Shown: positions 37,985 through 47,397 of the stretch, in pieces
Position numbering within the stretch: position 1 is the stretch's first letter
Layout of the letters: every line of letters starts with the position of its first letter
Origin: Fidelibacterota bacterium
Lineage (GTDB): Bacteria > Fidelibacterota > Marinisomatia > Marinisomatales > SCKK01
Assembly (NCBI GenBank): GCA_004124475.1
Contig: SCKK01000010.1
Location: forward strand, 1-64,000
DNA length: 64,000 bases
Direction of reading: 5' to 3'
The notes under the pieces: generated by a model
The model's input: only the letters and a program-made list of their open reading frames with translations
Databases searched by the model: none
What the model was told of the DNA's origin: nothing
Program-made: the position numbers and the translations under genes

Positions 37985-38965
37985 ATGAAACGTGATTTTT
38001 TACATATTACCGATTTCACCACAGACGAGATCCATGAGGTGTTTAATCTGGCAAGCAGGTTGAAGACAGAATTACGAAATGGTAATCCAACTCAATACCT
38101 TAAAGGGAAGTCATTGGTAATGATTTTCCAGAAGGCTTCCGCCCGTACACGGGTCTCTTTTGAGACGGGCATGTATCAATTGGGAGGACACGCCCTCTAT
38201 CTCTCTCCTGCTGATATCGGGATGGGAAAGCGGGAAGCCACCAAAGATATTGCCAGGGTGATGTCTCGATACAATGACCTGATCATGGCGAGGGTGTTCG
38301 ATCATCAACATGTATTGGACTTGGGGGAGTATGCCACCGTCCCGGTGATTAACGGGCTTACCGATTACAATCATCCCTGTCAAGTGATGGCGGACATATT
38401 TACGGTTCTGGAACATCGCGGAAACCTGGACGAATTGAAGGTCGTCTATGTGGGCGATGGAAATAATGTAGCACATTCATGGCTCAATCTGGCACAGCGT
38501 CTGCCAATGGAATTGGTCATAGTTTCTCCGGAAGGGTACGAAGTAGAGGAAGAAATTCTTGAAACAACAAATGAGGCAGGCTTAAGTAATGTGTCTATTT
38601 CTCACGAACCTATGGATGCAGTGGTCGGTGCGGACGTGATTTATACCGATGTTTGGGCAAGTATGGGACAGGAAGAAGAAGCGGCAAAACGCAAAAAAGT
38701 GTTCCAACCTTTTCAGGTGAATGCTGAATTGATGGCAGCAGCGGGCAGTCAGGCTTACTTCATGCATTGCTTACCCGCTCATCGGGGAGAGGAAGTTACA
38801 GATGAGGTGATAGATAGTGAGCAGTCTATTGTCTTCGATGAAGCGGAAAATAGACTCCATGTACAAAAAGCCATTATGGTTATGTTAACTATTACTACAG
38901 CACAAGATAGTAATTTCCTTTTCCTGCAGGGTCTTTCTGACAATTCTGCCGATGCAATGCGGTGA
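37985..38965 (+). CDS. argF: Ornithine carbamoyltransferase
   Basis: Makes citrulline from carbamoyl phosphate and ornithine for arginine synthesis. Carbamoyl-phosphate loop is KASARTRVSFE (SARTR where STRTR is more common), followed by DIGMGKREATKDIARVMSR, LTDYNHPCQ, VYVGDGNNVAHSW, and ornithine loop FMHCLPAHRGEEVTDEV. About 305 residues is usual; the C-terminus here is slightly long. The SARTR variant is seen in some family members, but an acetylornithine or other transcarbamylase role cannot be fully excluded. No other arginine genes are near. Confidence 0.88.
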   Translation: MKRDFLHITDFTTDEIHEVFNLASRLKTELRNGNPTQYLKGKSLVMIFQKASARTRVSFETGMYQLGGHALYLSPADIGMGKREATKDIARVMSRYNDLIMARVFDHQHVLDLGEYATVPVINGLTDYNHPCQVMADIFTVLEHRGNLDELKVVYVGDGNNVAHSWLNLAQRLPMELVIVSPEGYEVEEEILETTNEAGLSNVSISHEPMDAVVGADVIYTDVWASMGQEEEAAKRKKVFQPFQVNAELMAAAGSQAYFMHCLPAHRGEEVTDEVIDSEQSIVFDEAENRLHVQKAIMVMLTITTAQDSNFLFLQGLSDNSADAMR

Positions 38966-38974
38966 AATGTATCA

Positions 38975-39220
38975 CAACCAGAATGGGTTGAAATGAATAG
39001 GCTGAAACCAGATTTGAGTGACCTTAAGCAAAATATGGAAGAATTTGAGATACCTTATCGCATTGATTACAATTACCAGAATTCTTGCGCTTCATTACGA
39101 TGACTCCGCAGTCGTCAATCAAGAACGACCACATTATTCTATATGCACACCAACAACCCCAAAGGGGTTGAATATGAATAGCAATGAGTATTAAAATCAC
39201 CACCAACCCTGGAGGGGTTG
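38975..39220. repeat. REP-like hairpins upstream of the Y1 transposase
   Basis: Three related imperfect or perfect palindromes precede the transposase gene: caacca-gaa-tgggttg (38975-38990), caacccc-aaa-ggggttg (39154-39170, perfect) and caaccct-gga-ggggttg (39204-39220). The first and second are followed by similar tails (aaatgaatag, aatatgaatag). This layout is typical of REP sequences around RAYT-type transposases. Confidence 0.75.
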
Positions 39221-39239
39221 AACAGACAGGAGTATTAGA

Positions 39240-39686
39240 ATGTCAACCTACACGCAATTGTTGTATCATATCATATTTTCTACCATGAATAGGAAATGTT
39301 CTCTTTTAGAAAAAAGGCAGGAGGATTTGTTCAAGTATATCTGGGGAATTATCAGGAATAAGAAATGTCATTTATACCGAATCAATGGTATGGAAGATCA
39401 CATCCACATTGCCACAGATATACGACCTGCTATTGCTCTTTCTGATTTCGTGAAAGACATAAAGGTTGCATCTCACGATTGGATTAAAAGGGAGAAGATA
39501 TTCCCACATTTCGAGGCATGGCAAAAAGGATACGCTACTTTCACCTTTTCATATCGTGATAAGGATGGTCTTATCAATTACATAAGGGATCAAAAGGAGC
39601 ACCACAAGAAAACAACGTACAAAGAGGAACTCAAAAAACTACTTGTGGAATGGGGTGTTGAATTCGATGAAAAATATTTATTGTGA
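39240..39686 (+). CDS. IS200-like Y1 transposase (REP-associated tyrosine transposase type)
   Basis: 148 residues. The HUH signature is visible as EDHIHIATDI (H-hydrophobic-H) after GM, the N-terminus YTQLLYHIIFSTMNRKCSL fits PF01797, and the likely nucleophile Tyr lies in LINYIRDQKEHHKK. It cleaves single-stranded hairpins at specific sites and joins DNA ends. The gene is surrounded by the REP-like hairpins upstream and downstream, which are candidate substrates, and lacks the partner tnpB gene of IS605 elements. It is intact in frame. Confidence 0.85.
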   Translation: MSTYTQLLYHIIFSTMNRKCSLLEKRQEDLFKYIWGIIRNKKCHLYRINGMEDHIHIATDIRPAIALSDFVKDIKVASHDWIKREKIFPHFEAWQKGYATFTFSYRDKDGLINYIRDQKEHHKKTTYKEELKKLLVEWGVEFDEKYLL

Positions 39687-39694
39687 TTCTTATT

Positions 39695-39869
39695 TGACCC
39701 CTTCAGGGTCAGACTTTCTTCTTTCCGACTTTTCTATTCACATTATTCCCCTTCAGGGAATCCATGAAAGTGCGGGAATTGTTTTTAGTTATTTAGCGCA
39801 AGATGAGGACCAGCCCGCCCTGTTGTCCCCCCGACAAGTCAGGGTCAGGACTACCTGCGGGGCTGGTCA
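39695..39869. repeat. Hairpins downstream of the Y1 transposase
   Basis: Two short palindromes share the core ccccttcaggg: tgaccc-cttca-gggtca (39695-39711) and ttccc-cttca-gggaa (39746-39760). A longer inverted pair follows, gaccagcccgc (from 39808) against gcggggctggtc (to about 39869), enclosing gtccccccgacaagtcaggg. The 304-bp gap up to 39990 has no convincing gene; a 99-codon frame across it is unsupported. Confidence 0.65.
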
Positions 39870-39990
39870 ACCAATGGGTGAAAGCTTCCGATTTGCCCCC
39901 CTCTCTGCCTATATGACGGGATATGTTCGGAATTGGTTGTGATGTACAATCATGGCTATCTTGCGCTGTAGTACTGTGTAAAGAGTATAT

Positions 39991-41874
39991 ATGGAAGTAT
40001 CCTTGTTTTTGAGAAATTACTTCCCCAATTTTTTTATCTGTAAGCAACTTTTGGCTTTTATTTTGGTCCTAAGTCCAGGATTGACGGTAGGTCAGAATAT
40101 TTATTCACGATCCCAATTTGAGAAACCGTTGGACACCATTACGGATGCCGTCACCGAGGCTGAAAAAAAATATAAAAAGGTAGAGAAATCGGTAAAAACA
40201 TTATTCCCCAAAGAATCGAGGCAATCCCCATTTTATCTATTAATCAAACAGGATTTCAAAACTTATAGAGAATCCATGAAAGACCTCGACAGGTTTAAGG
40301 TATCTTTGACGGATAACCACAAGGAATATAAAAAACTCTTTAGCGCAGGATTGTTCAAATCTGTAGATGCGATCAGATTTGGGGACAGCAATTGGGATCG
40401 AGTGGAAGCAGTAGCGACTTTTTTGGATAATACACTTGAGGAGACGGAAAAAGGGGTGAATAGCGTTCAACCGCTTCAAAAACAATTATCATCTTTTATC
40501 GAACGAATGGATGAGGTGATGGAGTCTATTGAGGAGGTAAAAACTTCAGCCAAGGAATCAAAAAAAGCCTATGAAAAGGCTGTGAGAAAAAACAAGGAAC
40601 TCCAACAAAAGTTTGCAAGTGTGGACACTGGTCTTACGAAATACAGTGCATATGGAAATGCTGATCGGGTTAATGAGGAGCTTAATAATACTATAAACAC
40701 GTTTTCTGAGTTAAATGATGCCATTTCACGATTGAATGGGAATATCACACGGTTGGTTCGTGGAAAGGGACGCCCAGGGGAGGAAAAACGGGTCTGGGAG
40801 ATATATCGAGAGATCGTTGTAAATCACGCAATGATGACGACAAATCTCGTCGAAATCAATCAGGAAACAGGTATTCTGCAAGAGAAATTAAAAGATGTTC
40901 TGAATCTGCTGTATGAATTTGGGGAATCTCTTGCAGAGATTGAGAATGATATATCTGAACTGATAAACCGCCAGCGTCAAAGTGAAGAGAATTTGGAAGC
41001 TGATCGAAGACGAAATTCGTCTTTGTTAAGTGCCAAGCCCAAAGGGATATCACTTCGGGATTTTCCCTATCAAGACCTGAATGATGCCTTCCAATATTCT
41101 GAACAAATTCTGTCGGGAACAGGGAATTCCATTGTGAAAGTTACCCGAATTCGGGGTCAGTTTGTTGAACTTGCAGGTAGGATGAATTTTCTGAAGGAGA
41201 ATAAGCGGCAGTACGACCAGTTCCGCCAATATAAGAAAGAATTCAAAGATATTTTCAAGAAGGTGATTAAACAATATAACGAGCACCAGGATGCCCGGGA
41301 AAAGTTTGAAGCTGTTATTATAGATAATTTTTTGAACACGCAGGAATACTGGAATATCAAGTACGTGGTAGACGAAAAGAAATCATTCGGTGGGAATCTG
41401 AGGATAGAGGAAAATTATGGGTATCTCTTTGATATTAATGAATACTACGAACAGCCTTACCACGGTAAGTTGATTTCTTCCTATCAGCTTCGGCTGAAAA
41501 TGGAGAAATCGAAAGGACAGCGGGATTGGACCTATACTTTTATCTTTGAAGGGTCAGAAGATTTTCCCATTGAAGGGATGGCGCTGGTTTCCGGTGGTAT
41601 GGTATTATTTGAGTTTTCCCGGGATGCAGTGAATGTGATGGATGAAAAGCGAGATAAAAAAGGAAAGGTGAATTTTGTATGGGAATTGTCGGTCGGGAAG
41701 AAGAAAATAATCAAGTTAGTTGAATCGGATAATTTAGACCTGAAAATCCACCTGATGACCACGACTCACCGCGTGGCTCATATGCTCCATCTTCAAAAGA
41801 TTTTCAAGAATTACACTATTCCTCCGGAGCGACTTATTAAATGGCGGGAGATGGTTTTGGAGGAGAAAGTGTAG
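39991..41874 (+). CDS. Exported coiled-coil protein of unknown function
   Basis: 627 residues. An N-terminal hydrophobic stretch (FICKQLLAFILVLSPGLTVG) predicts export. The central 400 residues are strongly helical and rich in Lys/Glu with heptad-like runs (ERMDEVMESIEEVKTSAKES, LKDVLNLLYEFGESLAEIEN). The C-terminal about 170 residues appear beta-rich (YLFDINEYYEQPYHGKLIS, DWTYTFIFEGSEDFPIEG). No known family recognised. It might be a structural or envelope-associated protein. No partner genes are obvious; the next gene is an aminotransferase. Confidence 0.6.
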   Translation: MEVSLFLRNYFPNFFICKQLLAFILVLSPGLTVGQNIYSRSQFEKPLDTITDAVTEAEKKYKKVEKSVKTLFPKESRQSPFYLLIKQDFKTYRESMKDLDRFKVSLTDNHKEYKKLFSAGLFKSVDAIRFGDSNWDRVEAVATFLDNTLEETEKGVNSVQPLQKQLSSFIERMDEVMESIEEVKTSAKESKKAYEKAVRKNKELQQKFASVDTGLTKYSAYGNADRVNEELNNTINTFSELNDAISRLNGNITRLVRGKGRPGEEKRVWEIYREIVVNHAMMTTNLVEINQETGILQEKLKDVLNLLYEFGESLAEIENDISELINRQRQSEENLEADRRRNSSLLSAKPKGISLRDFPYQDLNDAFQYSEQILSGTGNSIVKVTRIRGQFVELAGRMNFLKENKRQYDQFRQYKKEFKDIFKKVIKQYNEHQDAREKFEAVIIDNFLNTQEYWNIKYVVDEKKSFGGNLRIEENYGYLFDINEYYEQPYHGKLISSYQLRLKMEKSKGQRDWTYTFIFEGSEDFPIEGMALVSGGMVLFEFSRDAVNVMDEKRDKKGKVNFVWELSVGKKKIIKLVESDNLDLKIHLMTTTHRVAHMLHLQKIFKNYTIPPERLIKWREMVLEEKV

Positions 41875-42030
41875 TTAGTAGATGGAGGTTGGCAATACAG
41901 CATGAAATAGTGCAGGATGTTTCAAAAGTCGCCGGTATGATTTATCTTGATCAGCTGATTGTAAGACAAGATGCTCCCGAATCTTCGGGATCCTACATGG
42001 AAACAAAAAAATTAATTGTGCTGAAATAAA

Positions 42031-43140
42031 ATGAAGTTTTCGTTGTTTGCTCTTGAAGAATGGTTTGACCGGTACGAATTCAAGGTAGATTATATGCTGG
42101 GCAGTAGCAGCTGTGCGGGGATGACGGTTGAGGAATTATTTGATCTGACCGGCGAATCTGTGGATTTTCATCACACGATGCTAACGGCTCCACCGGTTTT
42201 AGGTGATCCGGACTTATTAGAATCAATTTCCACCTGGTATCAAAATACGGAACAGGATGAAATCCACGTAACTTGTTCTAGTACCGAAGCAATTTTTCTA
42301 CTTACACATTCGCTTTTAAAGCCTGGAGATTCAGTGGTAGCGATGTTCCCCATGTATCCATCTCTTTATCAGGCGGCAGAAGACTTGGGAGCGGAAATTC
42401 GCCGATGGTATTTGCGGCATGAAAACAATTTCCAGCCAGACTTTGATGAATTGGTATCCCTTGTTGATGATTCTACTCGGCTCATCATTCTGAATAATCC
42501 CCATAATCCTACTGGGCAAACTTTGGATGAGAAAGAATTGAAAAAAGTCATTTCAATCGCTTCCCATGTGGGTGCAAAGGTGTGGTGCGATGAGGTGTTC
42601 CGGGGGATCATAGTAAATGGCAATTCACTAACCCCTTCGATTCGTGATGTGGATGGAGAAACGATCGTCACAGGGGGCATGTCTAAAGTTTTTGGGTTAA
42701 GTGGACTGAGAATAGGATGGATTGCTGCACCGAAAGATATCCTCGATTCCCTTCGTCATATCCGGTACTTCACTACGGTTTGTGCTCCTGTTATCGAGCA
42801 GAAACTTGCTGCTATCGCCCATCGGCACAGGGATAAAGTCCTTGCACGGAATCAGGCTATCGTAGACCATAATTTTCCAGTTTTAGAGGAATGGATTCAG
42901 AATCAAGATGGTGTCTTTGATTGGGTTAAACCAGTAGGTGGCCCTATTACTTTCCCCAGATTCATTCATGAGGTCAACACGAATGAGCTGTGTCGTGTTC
43001 TCGCTGAGGAATACAGTGTACTAATCCCACCAGGGAAATATACGTTTGATTCTGAGGGATTTATCCGTATTGGCTACGGTTTGGCAGATGGATTTGAGGA
43101 GGGATTGGAAATTGTTTCATCTGTGATTCAATCTTATTAA
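42031..43140 (+). CDS. PLP-dependent aminotransferase, class I/II
   Basis: Fold-type I aminotransferase, 369 residues. LNNPHNPTGQ, WCDEVFRG, and the lysine motif TGGMSKVFGLSGLRIGW (Schiff-base Lys) are clear. An early TCSSTEAIFLLTHSL matches the phosphate-binding loop area, and GFIRIGYG is near the end. It has some likeness to capreomycidine synthase/VioD-type enzymes, but the substrate cannot be read from sequence. It follows a coiled-coil exported protein and has no obvious operon partner. Confidence 0.85.
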   Translation: MKFSLFALEEWFDRYEFKVDYMLGSSSCAGMTVEELFDLTGESVDFHHTMLTAPPVLGDPDLLESISTWYQNTEQDEIHVTCSSTEAIFLLTHSLLKPGDSVVAMFPMYPSLYQAAEDLGAEIRRWYLRHENNFQPDFDELVSLVDDSTRLIILNNPHNPTGQTLDEKELKKVISIASHVGAKVWCDEVFRGIIVNGNSLTPSIRDVDGETIVTGGMSKVFGLSGLRIGWIAAPKDILDSLRHIRYFTTVCAPVIEQKLAAIAHRHRDKVLARNQAIVDHNFPVLEEWIQNQDGVFDWVKPVGGPITFPRFIHEVNTNELCRVLAEEYSVLIPPGKYTFDSEGFIRIGYGLADGFEEGLEIVSSVIQSY

Positions 43141-43263
43141 AATGACCTGTTCGGTGGCTTTTAATGTTGGATTTTTATTTTTATAAACCGGTTCCCAAGG
43201 GATCCCCGGGAGAAACGGTTAATCTCTTATCCTCAGGACGCTGTGTATATTATATCTTTATCA

Positions 43264-43308
43264 CCACAGTTGAAACTGTGGGTTACTCTCATCCCGAAGC
43301 TTCGGGAT
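43264..43308. repeat. Two palindromes between convergent genes
   Basis: ccacagt-tgaa-actgtgg (43264-43281) and atcccgaagcttcgggat (43291-43308, perfect) lie between the aminotransferase and a minus-strand lipoprotein gene. Both could act as bidirectional transcript-end hairpins. The second is a member of the common tcccgaa/ttcggga palindrome family. Confidence 0.7.
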
Positions 43309-43325
43309 AACCTTATAAACAGACT

Positions 43326-44921
43326 TTATTTATACTCCCGCCATTTCACCGAATTCGTTCTGTAAGCTACCTTTATTCCGGGTTGCTTTTCCACGACTAC
43401 ATGGTATCTGGCTGTCATTTCCGGTTCAATTGAAGCATCGCTGATGACACCTGTGGCAAATTTTACAACGTTGCCGTCTACAAGTGCCGAACCGACTCCT
43501 ACAGGATCCGTAGTTGCTCCCCAGAGAAAAAAGGATATTTTCACAAAATCTGCTCGCTTTAATCCAACATTCTTTACCCAACCGATGAATTCTTCTCGAT
43601 CGCCATACTCCTGAACTTCATAATCTCCCTCAAATACTACCTTGGGTCCCGGAAATTCTTTCTCGTTATATTTTGCGATAAATTCCTTTTCGATGACTAA
43701 TTTTCCAATGGTTGTCTGCATGATTATTATGTCCATATTTTCCGCCAATATCAAGCCAATGACAATCGTGCCGTTCTTGAGGGTTACTTTATGCCGGAGG
43801 GTAGGGAGCTTGAGAATGTTTAACACTTCTTCATCTATTATCGGTAGTCCTTTTTCAGCGATATCATAGTAACGGACTAACCCTTTTATAGAATCGATCT
43901 CTTCACGCATAAATTCCAGATTTGTGCCCACGGAAAAAAAGAGAGAATCCGATTCTGACTTTTGAGAAGAAATGCTGTCAGCTATATCGATGGCTAACTC
44001 TGAGATATTAGTTCTGATATCTTCATCCATCTGTCTTATTTGACGGCTTAACGTTTCCGTCTCCGATAAAATTCTTTTACCGAGTAGATCAAATTCTTCT
44101 CTTTGATCGGCTCGGGTGGTATCCAGTTCTGCGTAAAGTTTTTGAATTTCAGCTTGACTTTCTTCCAGTTGATCTTTTAATAACTTTTCACGATTAAGGA
44201 AAGTTTCCATCTCTCCTTTTGCCCTCCGGAATTGTTCAACCGTCATACGGAGTTCTTCCAATTCTTTGGTCATTTCTTCGATGTCTCTCACCACTTCAAA
44301 AAAGAGATCCACTGAGTCTACTTCTATAACAAATGTGGGTCCCACCAAAAGACTATCAAAAGGGAGAGGAAGATAAGATTCTATAAATTGCAGTTCGGAG
44401 ATAAGGCTACGGGCATTGGATTCTATCGCTGTTTTTTCCAGGGGATCTAAGGATTGGTCTGTCAGCCCTGCATCAAATGACCTGAAATAAGATTCGTATT
44501 TTGCCACAAGACTTTCCCGTCCTTTCGTGAGGTTCTGGTCAACTTCCCCTCCTTCCGGTACAAATTGTAGAAAGGAATCTAATGTTGTTATTAAGTCTTG
44601 GTATGTGGCGATCTCCTGATTCTGAATTTCTACTAATTCTTTATTTTCTTCCCCTGATAAAACTCCGTCTTCCAAAGCGGTGAATGTTCCATCTACACGG
44701 CTATCAGAAAGTTTAATTAAGTTAATAATATTGTTCCGGGCTCTTTCGGCTAGGGGAAAAAAATCAATTTTCCCTTCCGGAAAAGCAGATATAGCGGCTT
44801 CGCCTGCTTCAGGAATAGCTATAGGAGTAATAGGTGTGGGTTTGGGTTTCTTTCCTCCACAACTGAATAGGGCTACTGCTGAGAAACAGAGTAAGATACG
44901 AGTATAGGAAGGAATTCTCAT
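43326..44921 (-). CDS. Coiled-coil lipoprotein with C-terminal FxLYD-like domain
   Basis: 531 residues. A signal peptide ends in the lipobox LFSC, followed by a Pro-rich linker (GGKKPKPTPITPIAIPE). Residues about 220-340 are a long coiled coil (EEMTKELEELRMTVEQFRR, LLKDQLEESQAEIQKL). A C-terminal beta domain (about 430-531) with EFIGWVKNVGLKRADFVKIS resembles FxLYD. It is likely anchored in a membrane facing the periplasm. Its ATG overlaps the stop of the HEAT-repeat lipoprotein gene (ATGA), so the two probably function together. Confidence 0.7.
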   Translation of the reverse strand: MRIPSYTRILLCFSAVALFSCGGKKPKPTPITPIAIPEAGEAAISAFPEGKIDFFPLAERARNNIINLIKLSDSRVDGTFTALEDGVLSGEENKELVEIQNQEIATYQDLITTLDSFLQFVPEGGEVDQNLTKGRESLVAKYESYFRSFDAGLTDQSLDPLEKTAIESNARSLISELQFIESYLPLPFDSLLVGPTFVIEVDSVDLFFEVVRDIEEMTKELEELRMTVEQFRRAKGEMETFLNREKLLKDQLEESQAEIQKLYAELDTTRADQREEFDLLGKRILSETETLSRQIRQMDEDIRTNISELAIDIADSISSQKSESDSLFFSVGTNLEFMREEIDSIKGLVRYYDIAEKGLPIIDEEVLNILKLPTLRHKVTLKNGTIVIGLILAENMDIIIMQTTIGKLVIEKEFIAKYNEKEFPGPKVVFEGDYEVQEYGDREEFIGWVKNVGLKRADFVKISFFLWGATTDPVGVGSALVDGNVVKFATGVISDASIEPEMTARYHVVVEKQPGIKVAYRTNSVKWREYK

Positions 44922-46084
44922 TCTTCTGACTTTTTCTGTTCGAGTGCTTTTTCCTGTGCCACCAGTGCGGCCGCTTTTATCTCATCTTTGTATTCTTCTG
45001 TAACTCCAAGGCGTTCGGCAAGATCGATAATATGAGAGTAGTATTGGTAATTATCCGGTTCTTCCAGCATGGGAATGATTTGAGCAAAAAGAGTAGGGTC
45101 TTTAAAATTTCCAAGATTTTTAATGGCTTTAATTCGCAAGTGTTGTGGAATACTTTCAGAAAGTGCCATTTCTACCAACGCAGGTTTTACAACAGGATCA
45201 TCAAATTTACCCAAAGCATCCAAAAGGGTATTCAATAGTGAAAAATATGAGCTTTGTCCCAGGTTATAGGTTTCAAGCAATGCGAGAATCAAGCGTTCCT
45301 CTTTAATATCTTTCATCGTCCTGAGAGCGAAATCCCTGATTCTTGCTTCTGTTGAAGGGTCTGTCAGCATTTCAACAAACATAGCTACTACTTCTGGACT
45401 ATCCTTTTTCTGGGCAAGGATGTCAATTGCTCTGTTCCGGATTTTTATTTCAAGAGACGCATCGTTGGAAATAAATACTAAAATGGGAATCACCTCATCC
45501 TTATTCATTTTCCCCAGCGTTTTAGAGACCATGAGAGCACTGTTATAATAGGCAGCTCGACTTTTTTCATAGATGTCTAACAGCGCCAAAACCTGGTCTT
45601 CCGCTCTTACATTAGCTAAACTTTTGAATACGACTGCCTGTAATCCCCTTAATTTTTCGTCAATGGTAAAGATGGATTCCATTAGCGCTTCTGAGGCTCT
45701 GGGGTCGTCCTGAAAATCCCCTAATACATCTATACTGACAAGCATCAAATCAAGATCTAAAGCTTCCGCTTCTCTCACATAATTTGATAAGGATTCCAAC
45801 GCAAGAGGATGGCGGCTTTCTCCGATGGCACGGACTGCGAAAACCCGGATATCCAGAGGTTGATTCTCATCCTCATAAATAGCAATCAGCTCTTCGAGAG
45901 CGTCGATATCGCCATTTAAATATTGGAGTCGAAGTTCTTCTACCGAACTAAGTGATAATCCCACTTCTTTTTTGGGAAAGAATCTCTTGATTAATGAACA
46001 GGATGAAAATGTCCAAAGAATAATAACAGAAAAAAGTAGAGTTAATAACCAGCGGGTGGCTGGAGGTTTTATTGAATTCGACAT
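44918..46084 (-). CDS. HEAT-repeat lipoprotein
   Basis: The frame opens at 46162 but ATG 46084 starts a signal peptide and lipobox (LLFSVIILWTFSSC), so 46084 is preferred. The 388-residue protein consists of tandem alpha-helical HEAT-like repeats (for example VRAIGESRHPLALESLSNYV, KIRNRAIDILAQKKDSPEVV, LRIKAIKNLGNFKDPTLFAQ), typical of protein-protein scaffolds. A palindrome (tccgccagttggcgga, 46136-46151) lies just upstream of the start. It overlaps the downstream coiled-coil lipoprotein gene by 4 bases. Confidence 0.75.
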   Translation of the reverse strand: MSNSIKPPATRWLLTLLFSVIILWTFSSCSLIKRFFPKKEVGLSLSSVEELRLQYLNGDIDALEELIAIYEDENQPLDIRVFAVRAIGESRHPLALESLSNYVREAEALDLDLMLVSIDVLGDFQDDPRASEALMESIFTIDEKLRGLQAVVFKSLANVRAEDQVLALLDIYEKSRAAYYNSALMVSKTLGKMNKDEVIPILVFISNDASLEIKIRNRAIDILAQKKDSPEVVAMFVEMLTDPSTEARIRDFALRTMKDIKEERLILALLETYNLGQSSYFSLLNTLLDALGKFDDPVVKPALVEMALSESIPQHLRIKAIKNLGNFKDPTLFAQIIPMLEEPDNYQYYSHIIDLAERLGVTEEYKDEIKAAALVAQEKALEQKKSEE

Positions 46085-46135
46085 GAATTTAACCTGATTT
46101 CCAAAGGCCGCATCCAAAAGATCCCGTGAAGACTC

Positions 46136-46151
46136 TCCGCCAGTTGGCGGA
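46136..46151. repeat. Palindrome tccgccagttggcgga
   Basis: Perfect 16-bp palindrome upstream of the HEAT-repeat lipoprotein gene. It mirrors the copy at 37859-37874 (tccgccaactggcgga). Confidence 0.7.
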
Positions 46152-46232
46152 TGAGATCCCACAGATGTTCATTGGTTTATCAAATAGAATATTTTTTTGA
46201 TCGATATCACTTTTGTTAAAATATCTTTTCAT

Positions 46233-46964
46233 CTACCTCCAATAATTTAAGGATAATTCTTCTCCATCAAAATAGCCAAAGGATCTGTATGTAATCCAGT
46301 CTCCTAATACAATTAATTTCCCGTTATCTGTGTCTACTTCTTTTGTCTGGTGATAATGACCTGTGATAAAGTAATCTATACCATTCTGAAAATGGTTGTT
46401 GGCGTATTCCGTGAGTTCCGAGATTACCGCAATATTATATTCTTCTGGATGTTCGTAATGACGACTTCGCCTTGAGAACCAATGGGCAAACTTGTACCCC
46501 CAATCGGGATGAACCCAGTGAAATAAGAATATAATAAATCTCGATGTGATAATTTTTTTAAAAATCCGGTATCCCCGATCCCATGATAGAAGTCCATCAC
46601 CATGAGTAATAAAAAACTTCTTTCCCTGACATTCCAAGGTGAACCCATCACGATAAATTTGAGTGAATAACGTTTCGCTGGCAAAGTCTTTTACCCAAAA
46701 ATCGTGATTTCCCGGAATGTAATAGATGTCTAATCCATTTTTCTTGGCCTCGTACAGTGTAGCCAATACATCAAAATATGCTTTTGGTATCATATAATTG
46801 TATTCAAACCAGAAATCGAAAAGATCGCCCACAATAAATAAAGAGCCGTTTTTTTCCTGAACATGATTGATAAAATTTTTAAGATGACGTCGTTTTTCCT
46901 TTTCAATTTCTGAGATGGTTAGCCTTAAATGTATATCTGAGATGAAATAAAGTGGATGCTTCAC
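46233..46964 (-). CDS. LpxH-like UDP-2,3-diacylglucosamine diphosphatase
   Basis: Metallophosphoesterase of the lipid A pathway. Metal-binding motifs are in order: SDIHL (D-x-H), VGDLFDFW (GD-x-x-D), PGNHDFW (GNHD), THGDGLL, and FITGHYH. The residue set FDFW and the helical cap (VHPDWGYKFAHWFSRRSR) match LpxH/LpxH2-like enzymes. 243 residues. Whether LpxH or LpxH2 applies is not clear, so no symbol is given. It fits the Kdo/LPS genes elsewhere in the window. Confidence 0.82.
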   Translation of the reverse strand: MKHPLYFISDIHLRLTISEIEKEKRRHLKNFINHVQEKNGSLFIVGDLFDFWFEYNYMIPKAYFDVLATLYEAKKNGLDIYYIPGNHDFWVKDFASETLFTQIYRDGFTLECQGKKFFITHGDGLLSWDRGYRIFKKIITSRFIIFLFHWVHPDWGYKFAHWFSRRSRHYEHPEEYNIAVISELTEYANNHFQNGIDYFITGHYHQTKEVDTDNGKLIVLGDWITYRSFGYFDGEELSLNYWR

Positions 46965-47311
46965 AACTTGCTAACTTACCAAAAAGTTTCTCCGATGCGC
47001 AAATAAAAATATTTCCCTGTTCGATAATAATATTTTCATTATAATTCGTGCCTATCCGAGATCTCACAAAAACACAAATAAGATCATCACTGGGATTCGT
47101 TAATCCCGAAGCTTCGGAATTCCTCCCTACCTGCTAGCCCTCATTCTTCAGGAGCAGCCTGGCGGGATAGGTACGAATCGTGTCTTTACTCCTTACTATG
47201 ATCATCCGTCAGCTGACGGATCAGTCAGTATTTAGTACAGAGTCAAGAAAATTCATCCGGATTAACCTTTCTACTCAGTAATTGTCTAATGAAAAAAATG
47301 AAGAACCTGTA
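46965..47311. repeat. 433-bp intergenic region with palindromes
   Basis: Between LpxH-like and the peptidase-propeller gene (46965-47397). It holds tcccgaagcttcgga(a) near 47104-47120, an inverted GC-rich stretch (cctacctgctagc...agcagcctggcggg, 47132-47166) and atccgtcagctgacggat (47205-47222). No coding sequence recognised. The last 86 bp carry a promoter-like pair described separately. Confidence 0.6.
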
Positions 47312-47340
47312 TTGACTTAATAAGTATTTTTATCTATTTT
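47312..47340 (+). promoter_or_regulatory. Sigma-70-like promoter candidate
   Basis: ttgact (47312-47317) and tatttt (47335-47340) are separated by 17 bp, close to the -35/-10 ideal. A transcript start about 7 bp later would give a leader of about 50 bases to the ATG at 47398. The leader shows no good Shine-Dalgarno. Candidate by pattern only. Confidence 0.4.
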
Positions 47341-47397
47341 GTCAAGCAGTATACAGATTATTAAGGAACTCTAAAGTAAAATACTTGTACTAAAAGT

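Noticed and set aside
38975-39220. CRISPR-like array before the Y1 transposase
   Set aside because: The repeated hairpins are irregularly spaced, differ in sequence, and no cas genes are present.
39643-39942. 99-codon frame after the Y1 transposase
   Set aside because: It overlaps the transposase end and the hairpin cluster, and the residue pattern reflects the repeats rather than a protein.
41841-42029. 62-codon frame overlapping the end of the coiled-coil gene and running up to the aminotransferase
   Set aside because: It crosses a dispersed palindrome (41975-41990), has no family resemblance and starts inside a real gene.
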